Shown here one piece after another: positions 55,101 through 62,947 of a DNA stretch of 64,000 nucleotides (position 1 is its first letter; every line of letters begins with the position of its first letter). The position numbers and the translations under genes are program-made. A model generated the notes under the pieces. That model saw only the letters and a program-made list of their open reading frames with translations. It made no database searches and was not told the DNA's origin. Source of the DNA: Opitutaceae bacterium (GTDB lineage Bacteria > Verrucomicrobiota > Verrucomicrobiia > Opitutales > Opitutaceae); the NCBI GenBank assembly GCA_016711225.1, contig JADJTK010000001.1:1-64000 (forward strand), in the 5' to 3' direction.

Positions 55101-56075
55101 GCACTGACCAAGCAGCTGCTCGCCTTCAGTCGTAAGCAGCCGTTCAACCCCGCCCCCATCGATCTCAATCGGGTGGTTCGGGAAATGGCGGATGTGCTGC
55201 GGAGCTTGGTGGGCGAAGTGATCCGGATCGACTTGGCCCTCTTGCCCGGGGTGGCGCCCGTCCGGGCCGATACGACGATGCTTGAGCAGGTCGTGCTCAA
55301 TCTCGTGGTCAACGCCCGCGATGCGATGCCGCGTGGCGGCATCATCACCGTCTCGAGTGCGGTCGTGCCGATCACCGCCGATGCCGTGCCGGCGGTGCAT
55401 GGGGCGCGCGCGGGGACATTTGTGCGATTGTCGGTGCGAGACGGGGGTTCCGGCATTCCGCCGGCCGTGCTGCCGCGGATCTTCGAGCCGTTCTTCACCA
55501 CCAAAGATGTGGGCAAGGGGACCGGGCTCGGTCTGGCGACTGTGTTTGGGATTGTGGAACAGCACCGGGGGTGGATCGAAGTCGAGACGGCAGTCGGTCG
55601 GGGCAGTACTTTCCATGTGTGCGTCCCGGCCGAGACGGTGCAGCCCTTCGTCCCCGCGCGGCTCGTCGAGTCGCCCGCGCGGCCGGTGGCTGGTGGCGCC
55701 CGCGTGATCTTGCTCGTGGAGGACAACGACGGGGTGCGGGCGTTGGCTCACCGTGCCTTGACTGGAGAAGGGTATGAAGTGATCGAGGCGGCATCCGGCC
55801 CCGAAGCGCTCGAAATCTGGAAGGAGCAACGCGACCGGATTGAGATTCTGTTCACCGATGTGGTGATGCCCGGCGGGTTGGATGGCATCGCACTGGCCCA
55901 GCAGCTCCTGGCCTCGAAGCCCGCATTGAAGGTGATCTACACCAGCGGCTATAGCGCCGAAGTCGTTGGCGGGGACTTCTCCGGCCGTGAGGGCATTGAT
56001 TTCCTCGGGAAACCCTACCGGCTGGCGGATCTTCTCCAAATTGTTGCTCGGGCCGCGGCTTCTGCGGCCAAGTGA
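52134..56075 (+). CDS. Hybrid sensor histidine kinase with two-component-regulator propellers
   Basis: A 1313-residue membrane sensor. A signal/anchor segment (LGSVLGLAVLLGLALWP, about residues 25-45) precedes a periplasmic double propeller made of reg_prop repeats (ITAIVQSGDGHLWLGTRRGL, VLTLAESADGSLWVGTEDGL, and about ten more to residue 640). A Y_Y_Y domain follows (RYRYRLEGYQTDWVEAGARR) and a transmembrane helix at about 766-784. In the cytoplasm there is a PAS domain (about 800-890), then HisKA with H949 in GGIAHDFNNLLTVILGNVML and HATPase with NLVVNARDAMPRGG and GTGLGLATVFGIVEQHRG. The C-terminal receiver has D1242 in ILFTDVVMPGGLDG. There is no DNA-binding domain, unlike HTCS of Bacteroidetes, so output must go through another protein. 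Confidence 0.92.
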   Translation: MRFPHPLALHFAVLSAVRPLSHRLGSVLGLAVLLGLALWPERAAALDPARALAQYNARTWRRMDRLPSEAITAIVQSGDGHLWLGTRRGLVDFDGVEFRSLGLPGQSEGFSRVVSSLTLRRDGGLWVGTERGGYGLFDGTRFGRLPHTNLGGDYPTTRCMLEAPDGSLWISTAGMVGRRSAEGVEEVVSKEMDVFCMQRDTRGRVWLGTAAHGLYYWENGRLVHVEGAAAQLWGNNLIHALAVSLDGVVWVGATNGVHSIDPDLTPRASIGFGGQTRALLVDRNGVLWIGGLFDGLLRFRDGALERLGRGDGIASDHVLTLAESADGSLWVGTEDGLTQISDVKFPIVSRAEGLSGDACLSVAAAPEGGIWAGTTNGLTRIVDGRCTSFGRDRTDGFSSEWIRRVFVARNGDLYLLGGKQDLSRFRAGRVEKTWALGVWSQSIAEDDAGVMLSVGDTLVRVVDDKIVPYRLPDGVEPRFGWVNKMLVARDGALWVASNSGLVQIRDGKAHDWMRGRTETDQAFYALSEDDAGAIWAVRSSGLVRIKDGRIDTVSHRQGLYSDHVFTIVADLLGNFWMDSSEGFFRVAQRELNAVADGRLEIVECTVFDGSHVVKTSEKSNSEYSGCRSTDGRIWLPSAKGVIQIDPSHLPVNSLPPPLRLERVLFDGRAYPTDREPQIEAGVRNLEFDYVAIDYQSPERIRYRYRLEGYQTDWVEAGARRSAFFTNLPAGRYHFRVQACNADGVWNTAGAGLSFVLPTYIHNRWWFRAVLVVAGVGLLALAWFARERRRRHEIAEIRHREELQLQMIESSPVPMVMLDQPQQILYVNAAFTRVFGYAAAEIPDLETWWRLAKAESVANEEWVHGWRRRIAEAAATRRSIEPVATAVAHKDGSLRHTVVTTSAVGERTLVICSDLTEQKRAEEAQRRIEEQLRQTQKMEAVGRLSGGIAHDFNNLLTVILGNVMLLERETLPQGITHLIGEIRGASSRASALTKQLLAFSRKQPFNPAPIDLNRVVREMADVLRSLVGEVIRIDLALLPGVAPVRADTTMLEQVVLNLVVNARDAMPRGGIITVSSAVVPITADAVPAVHGARAGTFVRLSVRDGGSGIPPAVLPRIFEPFFTTKDVGKGTGLGLATVFGIVEQHRGWIEVETAVGRGSTFHVCVPAETVQPFVPARLVESPARPVAGGARVILLVEDNDGVRALAHRALTGEGYEVIEAASGPEALEIWKEQRDRIEILFTDVVMPGGLDGIALAQQLLASKPALKVIYTSGYSAEVVGGDFSGREGIDFLGKPYRLADLLQIVARAAASAAK

Positions 56076-56196
56076 GGGCCAGCCTTGGTTCAGGCACGGG
56101 AATGGGCCGAAAATGCTGCAATGCCCAACGCGTGCTTGGCAGGCAGGTTAGTTGGTGATTTAGCGGTCAGTCTTTCCGCTTCATCCCCCGACTCCC

Positions 56197-58584
56197 ATGC
56201 AATTCGGCCATTTCGACGACAAAGCCAAAGAGTACGTCATCACGCGTCCCGACACGCCCCGTCCGTGGAGCAACTACCTCGGGTCGCTCGACTACGGCGC
56301 GATCATCACCAACAACGCCGGCGGCTACTCCTTCTACAAGAGCGCCCTGAGCTCGCGCTTCTTGCGTCTCCGCTCCAACTCCGTGCCGCTCGACCAGCCC
56401 GGCCGCTACTTCTACCTGCGCGATCAGGAGAGCGGCGACTACTGGTCCTCCTCCTGGCAGCCCGTGGGCAAGCCGCTGACCAAGTACAGATCGACCTGCC
56501 GCCACGGCACCGCGTACACCACGATCACCTCGCGCTACTCGTCCGTCGAGACCGAGAGCACCTACTTCGTGCCGCTGGGCCAGGCGTTCGAATACTGGCG
56601 CCTGAAGGTGACCAATAAGGGCAAGCAGCCGCGCAAGCTCGCCGTCTTCACCTACTGCGAGATGGCCAGTCCGTGGCACATGCCCAACGACCTGACCAAC
56701 CTCCAGTACTCGCAGTTCATCACGAAGGGCACGGTCGAGCAGGAGATGCTCGGCATGGCGGTGCATCCGTACCACAAGTTCGATCCGAGCAACCTCATGG
56801 GCTGCCATCGCCTGTGGATGGCGTTGGTGGGCGCCCCGCTCGCCGGCTACGAGACGGTGCGCGAGCGTTTCCTCGGCTCGGTCTACAACACCTACGCCAA
56901 CCCGCAGACGGTGATCGACGGCAAGTGCTCCAACTTCCTCGCCGAGGGCGAGAACGCCTGCGGCACGCTTCAAGTCGACATCGAGCTTCAGCCCGGCGAG
57001 ACGCGTGAGCTCATCGCCATGCTCGGCCTCGGCACGCCCGACTCCCACGGCTACGCCGCCCGCGCCGTGTTCGGCACGAGCGAACGCTGCGAGGCGGAAC
57101 TCCAAAAACTGAAGGCGCATTGGCACGGCCTGCTCGGCGCCGCTGTCGTGAAGACACCCGACGCGGAGTTCGACTCGATGGCCAATGTCTGGGGCGCCTA
57201 CAACGCGCTCATCACCTACACCTGGTCGCGCCACGCCTCCCTCGTCTACAACGGCGAGCGCGACGGCCTCGGCTTCCGCGACACCGTGCAGGATTTCCTC
57301 GGCGCGATGCCGATGCTCACCGAGCAGATCCGAGAGCGGCTCGAGCTCATGCTCACCGGCCAGGTCTCCAACGGCGGGGCGATGCCCGTCGTGGCGCCGT
57401 TCAGCCACAAGCCCGGCGCGATGCCCGCGCCCAAGCGCGAGGAGTACCGCTCCGACGACTGCCAGTGGTTTTTCAACGCCATTCCCGACTATGTCGCGGA
57501 GACCGGCGACCTCGACTTCTACAAGAAAGTGCTCCCGTACGCCGACCAGGGCGAGGCCACCGTGCTCGGCCACTTGCGACGTGCGATCGAGTTCAACCTC
57601 GAACGCTCCGGCAAGAACGGACTGCCCTGCGGCCTGCACGCCGATTGGAACGACTGCGTGAAGATGGGCTACAACGGCGAGTCCGTGATGGTCGCCTTCC
57701 AGCTCCGGTACGGACTCGTCACCTACGCGCAGATCGCGGACCGCCTCGCACTCCCCGAGGAGGCCGCGTGGGCCCGCGCCGAGCAGGTCAAGCTCGAGGC
57801 CGCCATCCAGCAGGCCGCGTGGGACGGCGAATGGTACCTCTGGGCCATCGGCGAGGACGGTCACCGCTACGGCGCGAAGACCGAGGCTGAGGGCAGGATC
57901 TACATCAACACCCAGGTCTGGGCCGTGATGTCCGGCGCTGCCACGCCCGAGCAGGGGCGTAGTTCGATGGACGCGCTCCAGCGCGAGCTCGCGACGCCGT
58001 ACGGCATCATGCTCAGCGCGCCGCCGTTCACGCACACGCCGCCGACCGTCATGGGTGGCGTGATCTACAACCACGGCATCAAGGAGAACGCCGGCATCTT
58101 CTGCCACACCCAGAGCTGGGCGGTGATCGCCGAGGCGCTGCTGGGCGACGGCGACCGCGCGTACGAGTACTACCGCGCGTTCATGCCGTCGGCCTACAAC
58201 ACCCGCGCCGAGCTGCGCGAGATCGAGCCCTACGTGCATTGCCAGACCACCTACGCCACCTGCAACCGCAACGCCGGCAAGTCCCGCGTGGCGTGGCTCT
58301 CCGGCACCGCATCCTGGGCCCAGCACACCGCGCTCCAGTGGATCCTCGGCGTGCGTCCTGAAATCGATGGCCTGCGCCTCGATCCCTGCATCCCCAAGGC
58401 GTGGCCCGGCTTCAAGTTCGAGCGGGTGTTCCGCGGCAAGAAGGTGCGGATCGAAGTCCGCAATCCCAGCGGCGTGTGCAAGGGCGTGAAGTCGCTGGTG
58501 GTCGACGGCAAGCGGATCGAGGGCAACCTCATCCCGCTCGACCGCATCAAGGACGGCACCCGCGTGCTCGCCGAGCTGGGCTGA
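56197..58584 (+). CDS. GH94 glycoside phosphorylase (cellobiose/chitobiose phosphorylase-like)
   Basis: A 795-residue cytosolic enzyme of glycoside hydrolase family 94, which splits a beta-linked disaccharide with phosphate to give a sugar 1-phosphate plus a free sugar and so saves ATP. The N-terminal beta-sandwich starts MQFGHFDDKAKEYVITRPDT and has PWSNYLGSLDYGAIITNNAG. The (alpha/alpha)6 barrel carries NGERDGLGFRDTVQDFLGAM, SDDCQWFFNAIPDYV, the general-acid motif LPCGLHADWNDCVKMGYNGE and, late, GIKENAGIFCHTQSWAVIAE, which forms the phosphate site region. There is no signal peptide. The substrate (cellobiose, cellodextrin, chitobiose or laminaribiose) cannot be settled by eye. It follows the sensor kinase by 121 bp on the same strand, suggesting linked sugar sensing and use. 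Confidence 0.9.
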   Translation: MQFGHFDDKAKEYVITRPDTPRPWSNYLGSLDYGAIITNNAGGYSFYKSALSSRFLRLRSNSVPLDQPGRYFYLRDQESGDYWSSSWQPVGKPLTKYRSTCRHGTAYTTITSRYSSVETESTYFVPLGQAFEYWRLKVTNKGKQPRKLAVFTYCEMASPWHMPNDLTNLQYSQFITKGTVEQEMLGMAVHPYHKFDPSNLMGCHRLWMALVGAPLAGYETVRERFLGSVYNTYANPQTVIDGKCSNFLAEGENACGTLQVDIELQPGETRELIAMLGLGTPDSHGYAARAVFGTSERCEAELQKLKAHWHGLLGAAVVKTPDAEFDSMANVWGAYNALITYTWSRHASLVYNGERDGLGFRDTVQDFLGAMPMLTEQIRERLELMLTGQVSNGGAMPVVAPFSHKPGAMPAPKREEYRSDDCQWFFNAIPDYVAETGDLDFYKKVLPYADQGEATVLGHLRRAIEFNLERSGKNGLPCGLHADWNDCVKMGYNGESVMVAFQLRYGLVTYAQIADRLALPEEAAWARAEQVKLEAAIQQAAWDGEWYLWAIGEDGHRYGAKTEAEGRIYINTQVWAVMSGAATPEQGRSSMDALQRELATPYGIMLSAPPFTHTPPTVMGGVIYNHGIKENAGIFCHTQSWAVIAEALLGDGDRAYEYYRAFMPSAYNTRAELREIEPYVHCQTTYATCNRNAGKSRVAWLSGTASWAQHTALQWILGVRPEIDGLRLDPCIPKAWPGFKFERVFRGKKVRIEVRNPSGVCKGVKSLVVDGKRIEGNLIPLDRIKDGTRVLAELG

Positions 58585-59086
58585 GGGCGCGCTGCGCGCT
58601 GGTGGGGCGGGCTTTATGCCCGCCATGTCCCCGTCGCTGGATCGCGCTGCGATCCAGCGATGGTCGCGCGCGTAGCGACGTTCACCGAGAACGTCATTGC
58701 TCGGTCGTCCTTTACCGTAGCTGGACGGCGGAGCCGTTCAGGGCAAGGGCCGCCGTGGCACGGGTCTCTCGCCCCGTGGTTCCGTTCGTCGTGGCGGAAC
58801 CGCTTCCGGTACCGAGCCTCGGCGTCCTGGGAACGCTGAGCTCCCGCTTGGCTCCGGGTCAGACGCGAAACCTCCCCGCGTTGGAACGCTGGAACACGCC
58901 AATCAGTGCGAAGGAGCGAAAGTCGGAAGAGTGGTTGCCGGCACGGAATGCAGGAAGGCAGGGAGAAGGGGCCTTTGCTGCAGCGCACGCGTTGGCGCCG
59001 CTGCTTCTTGGCGCGAGAGATTGTTGGCGGGGCGACACGAAGGGCGCAGACTCGATGTGGAACGGTGGCCGGCTAGGGTGCGGGCC
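58585..59086 (+). repeat. REP cluster after the GH94 gene
   Basis: At least five hairpins lie in 240 bp. GGCGGGC and GCCCGCC around TTTAT (58605-58623). A perfect 12-bp stem TCGCTGGATCGC and GCGATCCAGCGA with loop GCT (58634-58660). GTAG plus C, arms GACGTTC and GAACGTC around ACCGA (58672-58695). GTAG, arms CTGGACGGC and GCCGTTCAG around GGA (58717-58741). GTGGCACGGGTCTC (58756 on). A decayed relative of the intragenic REP pairs follows (GGCGGAACCGCTTCCGGTAC, about 58793 on). The rest, to the antitoxin start, shows no gene. Confidence 0.7.
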
Positions 59087-59299
59087 ATGAGCAAAGCGGA
59101 AATCCGCGGCGAACTGCCGAAGCTCTCGCAGGATGATCGCCGCGAGATCCTCAATCGACTGTGGGCATTGGAGGAGGAGACTGGCCCGAGCGAAGCTGAG
59201 CGGCGCCTGCTCGAGGAGGCCCAGGCCTCCTACGACGCGGATCACAACGCCGGTTCGCCGTGGGCGGAGGTGCAGGCGCGGTTGCGCCAGCGGCCATGA
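59087..59299 (+). CDS. Antitoxin of a ParE/RelE-type toxin-antitoxin pair
   Basis: A 70-residue acidic helical protein (MSKAEIRGELPKLSQDDRRE, ILNRLWALEEETGPSEAERR), resembling the short addiction-module antitoxins that precede ParE-like toxins and begin with an 'ELPKLSxxERxEIxxRLWEL' pattern. It should bind the toxin with its C-terminal half and repress the operon. Its stop codon overlaps the toxin start (ATGA), the usual coupling. It follows a REP cluster, so the pair may sit in a variable spot. Confidence 0.8.
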   Translation: MSKAEIRGELPKLSQDDRREILNRLWALEEETGPSEAERRLLEEAQASYDADHNAGSPWAEVQARLRQRP

Positions 59300-59588
59300 G
59301 CTGGAAGCTGTTTGTGCGGCCGGAGGCGGAGCGCGATCTCTTCGCGGCGCGCGATTGTACGAAAGCAAGCGGCCAGGATTAGGCGACGAATTCCTGGACG
59401 AGTTCACCCTCGCGATGATCGAACTGGAGCGTGCCCCCGACTTATCGCGGATCTACTTTGGGAGGTTCCGTCGCCTTCGGTTTCGGCGCTTTCCGTACAA
59501 GCTGTTCTATCAGGTGCAGGATGAGGCAGTCATCGTCTTCAGGGTACTGCATGCCCATCAGGCGCATGAGCGAGGGCTGCCGGATTAA
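59296..59588 (+). CDS. ParE/RelE-superfamily toxin (frameshift near 59357)
   Basis: About 97 residues when the two frames are joined. The first frame gives MSWKLFVRPEAERDLFAARD and stops at 59380-59382. The other frame continues YESKRPGLGDEFLDEFTLAM, IYFGRFRRLRFRRFPYKLFY and QVQDEAVIVFRVLHAHQAHE, the standard ParE core (beta strands plus the RxxxxxRFPYxxxY motif). One G seems missing from a TGG (Trp) codon at 59357. ParE toxins poison DNA gyrase, and RelE relatives cut mRNA. As written the toxin is inactive, which would leave only the antitoxin. If the indel is a sequencing error the pair is complete. Confidence 0.78.
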
Positions 59589-59865
59589 AGGGGCCAAAGG
59601 GGACAATTCAGAATTCCGGAACACTTCTGCCGTCACAGCCGGTGAGTGGCAGCGCGTCCGCTCCGCGCCAAGATGTGGTGACACGGAGGAGGCGCGTGCA
59701 AGGGGCCGGTCCGAAAGGGCGGCGTTCCGCCGAGCCCCGCCGCCCCGCGTCTTCATGCGGTCAACACCGTCAAAGAGCTGCGAACATGCGCCGGCGCGCG
59801 TGCTTGCGGTTGACGGTGCTGGCAAAAGAGCCCGGATACATCGGGTCTGTCGTCTCATCCCAATC

Positions 59866-61407
59866 ATGAACTGCATCACCCTGCTGCCCTTCCGCCGGAT
59901 CGCTTCGGTCCTTATCCTCCTTGCCGGGCTGGCTGCCCCGGCCGCCGCGGCCGAGCGGATGGTGGTGCCGCTGCCGCCGGTTGAGACCTTCACGGACGCG
60001 GATCGGCCCACCGGGTACTCGGACGGCACCTACTCCTGGGAAGAGCCCTGGGGCTACCGACTGGCGGCGAACGCCAACCGGGTCTACCCGCTGATCGTGT
60101 TCGGCCCATGGAACGAGTCGGGGGCCTTCACGACGGCCCTGCGCAAGACCTACCCCGCCTTCTATCTCGTGTATCAAGAGGCAAGCGAAGCCGGGGGCGC
60201 GGCCCTCTCCGATCACATTGATGAGGTCATGGCATCTCAAGGCTTCAGGATCGCCCTCAACCGTGTCTACCTCACCGGCTTCTCCGCAGGCGGATCGGGT
60301 TCCTACAAGACCATTCGCGGGTTTCTCTCCAAGGGGAAGTGCTTCGCCGGACTCATCCGGCTCGCCGGCCAATCCGAGTCCGTGTTGGCGGAAGGGGCGG
60401 TCAACAAACTGGCGATCTCCATGCACATCGGGCTCCAGGACGACCAGTCGAGGATCGATGTGTCCCGGGCACTCTACGCCAATATCCGCAACCATCCCGC
60501 CAACGCCCAGGCCGTGGAAACGGTGCTGAATGAGCCGGCCTTCGGACGAATCACGAAAGTGCTGACGCTCGAAGGGGTCGATGTCATCCGCTATTCGGAG
60601 TACGCCGGCATGGGCCACACCACCGGCACTCCCTACTCGGACCCCGCCCTCTACTCCTGGATCATGACCCGGGCGATCGGCACCCCCAACGACCACGCCG
60701 CCCCTTCGATTCCGACCGGTGTGCAGGGGCGGGTGGTCTCGGCGACCTCCGTCGCCCTCACCTGGACGGCCTCGTCCGACAACGTCGGCGTCACCGGCTA
60801 CCGCGTCTACCGTGCGACCGGCACCGGCGCACCTGTGCAAATAGCCACCGGCGTCACCACCACCTCCTATTCCAACACCGGGCTGGCCACCGGCACCACC
60901 TACACCTACAGCGTCGCCGCCCACGATGCCGCCGGCAATGTCTCGCCGGTATCCACCGCGGTCGCAGTCGTCGTGCACGACGAAGCTTGGACTGACTTCG
61001 CGGATTGGCGCGCCGGCAACTTTTCCGGCGCCGAACTGGCGGACGACCTCATCTCCGGCCTCGGGGCCGACCCCGACAGCGCCGGCCTCACTAATCTCGA
61101 ACGTTATGCCTTTGGCCTCCCCGCGCGCGGCCCGGCCTCTGCTGGGTTCCTCTTCGCCTTCGTTGACGTGGCCGGGGTCCAACGTCCCGTCCTGACCTTC
61201 CAGCGCAAAGGCTATGCCCCGGATCTCGAATATGTCGTCGAAGCCAGCTCCGACCTCGCCACCTGGGCCGATCTGCCGGTGGTGCTCCCTGGTTACCCGA
61301 AGTCGATCTCCGTGAGCGACCTGCTCGCCCCGGCCGGCGCCCCCCGTCGCTTTCTCCGCCTGCGTATCGACCGGGTCGTTCCCATTGATGACCTGCCCTC
61401 TCACTAG
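59866..61407 (+). CDS. Exported esterase-type protein with fibronectin III domain
   Basis: A 513-residue secreted protein. The signal peptide (RIASVLILLAGLAAPAAAA) is followed by an alpha/beta hydrolase domain (residues 40-280), with YPLIVFGPWNESGAFTTALR and the nucleophile motif RVYLTGFSAGGSGSYKTIRG. The catalytic His may be in SEYAGMGHTTGTPYSDP. One FnIII domain follows (about residues 290-370: APSIPTGVQGRVVSATSVAL, TWTASSDNVGVTGYRVYRAT). The C-terminal module contains WRAGNFSGAELADDLISGLG ... LTNLERYAFGL and FQRKGYAPDLEYVVEASSDL, seen in verrucomicrobial and planctomycete exported proteins. It is related to PHB-depolymerase or feruloyl-esterase-like hydrolases. The substrate is probably a plant or algal polymer. 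Confidence 0.78.
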   Translation: MNCITLLPFRRIASVLILLAGLAAPAAAAERMVVPLPPVETFTDADRPTGYSDGTYSWEEPWGYRLAANANRVYPLIVFGPWNESGAFTTALRKTYPAFYLVYQEASEAGGAALSDHIDEVMASQGFRIALNRVYLTGFSAGGSGSYKTIRGFLSKGKCFAGLIRLAGQSESVLAEGAVNKLAISMHIGLQDDQSRIDVSRALYANIRNHPANAQAVETVLNEPAFGRITKVLTLEGVDVIRYSEYAGMGHTTGTPYSDPALYSWIMTRAIGTPNDHAAPSIPTGVQGRVVSATSVALTWTASSDNVGVTGYRVYRATGTGAPVQIATGVTTTSYSNTGLATGTTYTYSVAAHDAAGNVSPVSTAVAVVVHDEAWTDFADWRAGNFSGAELADDLISGLGADPDSAGLTNLERYAFGLPARGPASAGFLFAFVDVAGVQRPVLTFQRKGYAPDLEYVVEASSDLATWADLPVVLPGYPKSISVSDLLAPAGAPRRFLRLRIDRVVPIDDLPSH

Positions 61408-62642
61408 GGCGCCTTTTCGACCCGTCCAATTTTGCTTCCCGGGTGATCGGCCTTCCATTGCAGCGCCGCTCGCACCCGGCGCTCGACCGACGGGTGCGAA
61501 TAGAAGAGGGCCTCCTCCAGCGCGCTGGGGCGGGGATTGCGGTAGGCCGCCGTCTTCAGCAGCGCCGCCACCATCGCGTCGGGCAGGTTCACGGTTTGCA
61601 GCGAATACTGGTCGGCCTCTGTCTCTCCGACGCGCACAAGCCAGTTGGAAAACGGCTGTACGGTGAACATTAGCACCGAGGCCAGCAACGCGAGCACCGG
61701 CAAGCCGGCGGGTGAGGCTAGCGGTTCATTCGTACCCAGACAGCGCGCCGCCGGCGCGAACAACCGGTGGACTGCGTAGAACACTACCAGGGCCAGCAAC
61801 GACAACACGACCACTGTGCGCCAGACGTGCCCCAGCACGTAGTGGCCGATCTCGTGCCCCGTCACCGCCCGCACCTCCTCGAGCGAGGCTCCGTGCAGCG
61901 CCACATCCGAGATCGCGATGCGCGCGAAGGGCCCCAGACCGGAGACGTTGGCGGTGAAATTGTTGGACTGGCGCGACCCGTCATAGACGAAGAGGCGGTC
62001 GGCGGGGATGCCGGCCGTGGCCGCCTGTTGCTCGAGGGCTTGGCGCACCGGCCCGTCCCCGAGCGGTTGATATTGATTGAACAGAGGCTCGATCAGGAGC
62101 GGGGAAAGCAGGAGAACCACGACCAACCCCAGAGCAGCCAATCCGCTCGACCAGAGCCACCAGCGCTCCCGCGCACGATGGAGGAAGAAATACACGCCCG
62201 TCAGGAACAGGCCGAGGATCACCGCCGACAGCAGCAGTGAGAGTCCGGCCTGGAAGAGGTGATCTCCCAGCGGCTGGCTGGTTCGGCCATAGTGCGCCTC
62301 GCGCCACCACTCCGTATAGAGACTCCATGGCAACGCGAGCAGAGCGGACGCGATAATGTACACGGTGCAGACGCCGAAGGTGCGCACGAGGGTGGATCGC
62401 CGCTCCCACCGCATCCACAACCGGGCCAGCAACCGGCTGCGCAGCAGCAGCCAGGCAATCAGGAAGGCGACGACCAGCTCCCAGCCGGCGATCCACTCGG
62501 ATCCGGTCGTGTACGCGCCGGCCCGTTGCAGGGCATCCGTGCCCAAGGCGTCGACCGCCTGCCGTGCCGTTGTCACCGGATCCATGGTCGGCGACGCCGG
62601 GTTCAGTGCCGCGGCGGCGAGAAATGAAACGAAACCACACAT
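61404..62642 (-). CDS. M48-family (Ste24-like) membrane zinc metalloprotease
   Basis: A 412-residue endopeptidase related to CAAX-processing Ste24 and to HtpX. Its N-terminal half has about five transmembrane segments (ELVVAFLIAWLLL, VCTVYIIASALLALPWSLY, LSLLLSAVILGLFLTGVYFF, SSGLAALGLVVVLLLSPLLI). The zinc motif HExxH is in EVRAVTGHEIGHYVLGHVWR. The third ligand Glu lies in VRVGETEADQYSLQ. Late residues ALEEALFYSHPSVERRVRAA are also typical of the family. The start may instead be the second ATG (62585, MDPVTTARQ). Its stop codon overlaps that of the convergent esterase gene within CTAG. The probable role is membrane protein quality control. Confidence 0.9.
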   Translation of the reverse strand: MCGFVSFLAAAALNPASPTMDPVTTARQAVDALGTDALQRAGAYTTGSEWIAGWELVVAFLIAWLLLRSRLLARLWMRWERRSTLVRTFGVCTVYIIASALLALPWSLYTEWWREAHYGRTSQPLGDHLFQAGLSLLLSAVILGLFLTGVYFFLHRARERWWLWSSGLAALGLVVVLLLSPLLIEPLFNQYQPLGDGPVRQALEQQAATAGIPADRLFVYDGSRQSNNFTANVSGLGPFARIAISDVALHGASLEEVRAVTGHEIGHYVLGHVWRTVVVLSLLALVVFYAVHRLFAPAARCLGTNEPLASPAGLPVLALLASVLMFTVQPFSNWLVRVGETEADQYSLQTVNLPDAMVAALLKTAAYRNPRPSALEEALFYSHPSVERRVRAALQWKADHPGSKIGRVEKAP

Positions 62643-62947
62643 GGGACGGCACCTTGGCGCCCGTCTCCACTTTTGCCAAGACGGGAAGGGGTGGCTGTGT
62701 CACACGGACGATTCGACCAACCGAGGTGGACCGCGTTGTCGTCAACGCGGGAGACGCGCTTGGGGTCAATCGCGCCCACCTGTTGACGCTACGGCCCTCC
62801 GCTTCCCGCGGCGTCTTTTGCTGTAACTCGGGGCGGAGACTCCGGCGCAGCGAGTCGCCTTGTTGAGTTCCAGATTCTTCAGGACGCTGGGGAGAACAAA
62901 TGCGTCGCCCGCCCCGAGAAGTCGGCGCAGGCTCAGTACGGAACGCC
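62643..62947. other. Gene-free stretch with a short hairpin
   Basis: No gene is seen. Positions 62731-62750 form a perfect 8-bp hairpin (CCGCGTTG, loop TCGT, CAACGCGG). The preceding GAGGTGGA and this stem look like another intergenic repeat. The promoter of the M48 gene should lie near its right-hand start. Confidence 0.4.

Noticed and set aside
56167..58626. 819-codon minus-strand ORF antisense to the GH94 gene
   Set aside because: Valine, glycine, histidine and leucine-rich shadow. The plus strand has full GH94 motifs.
58634..58660. 12-bp hairpin as terminator of the GH94 gene
   Set aside because: No T-run follows, the loop is only three bases and it lies in a REP cluster, so I list it as a repeat instead.
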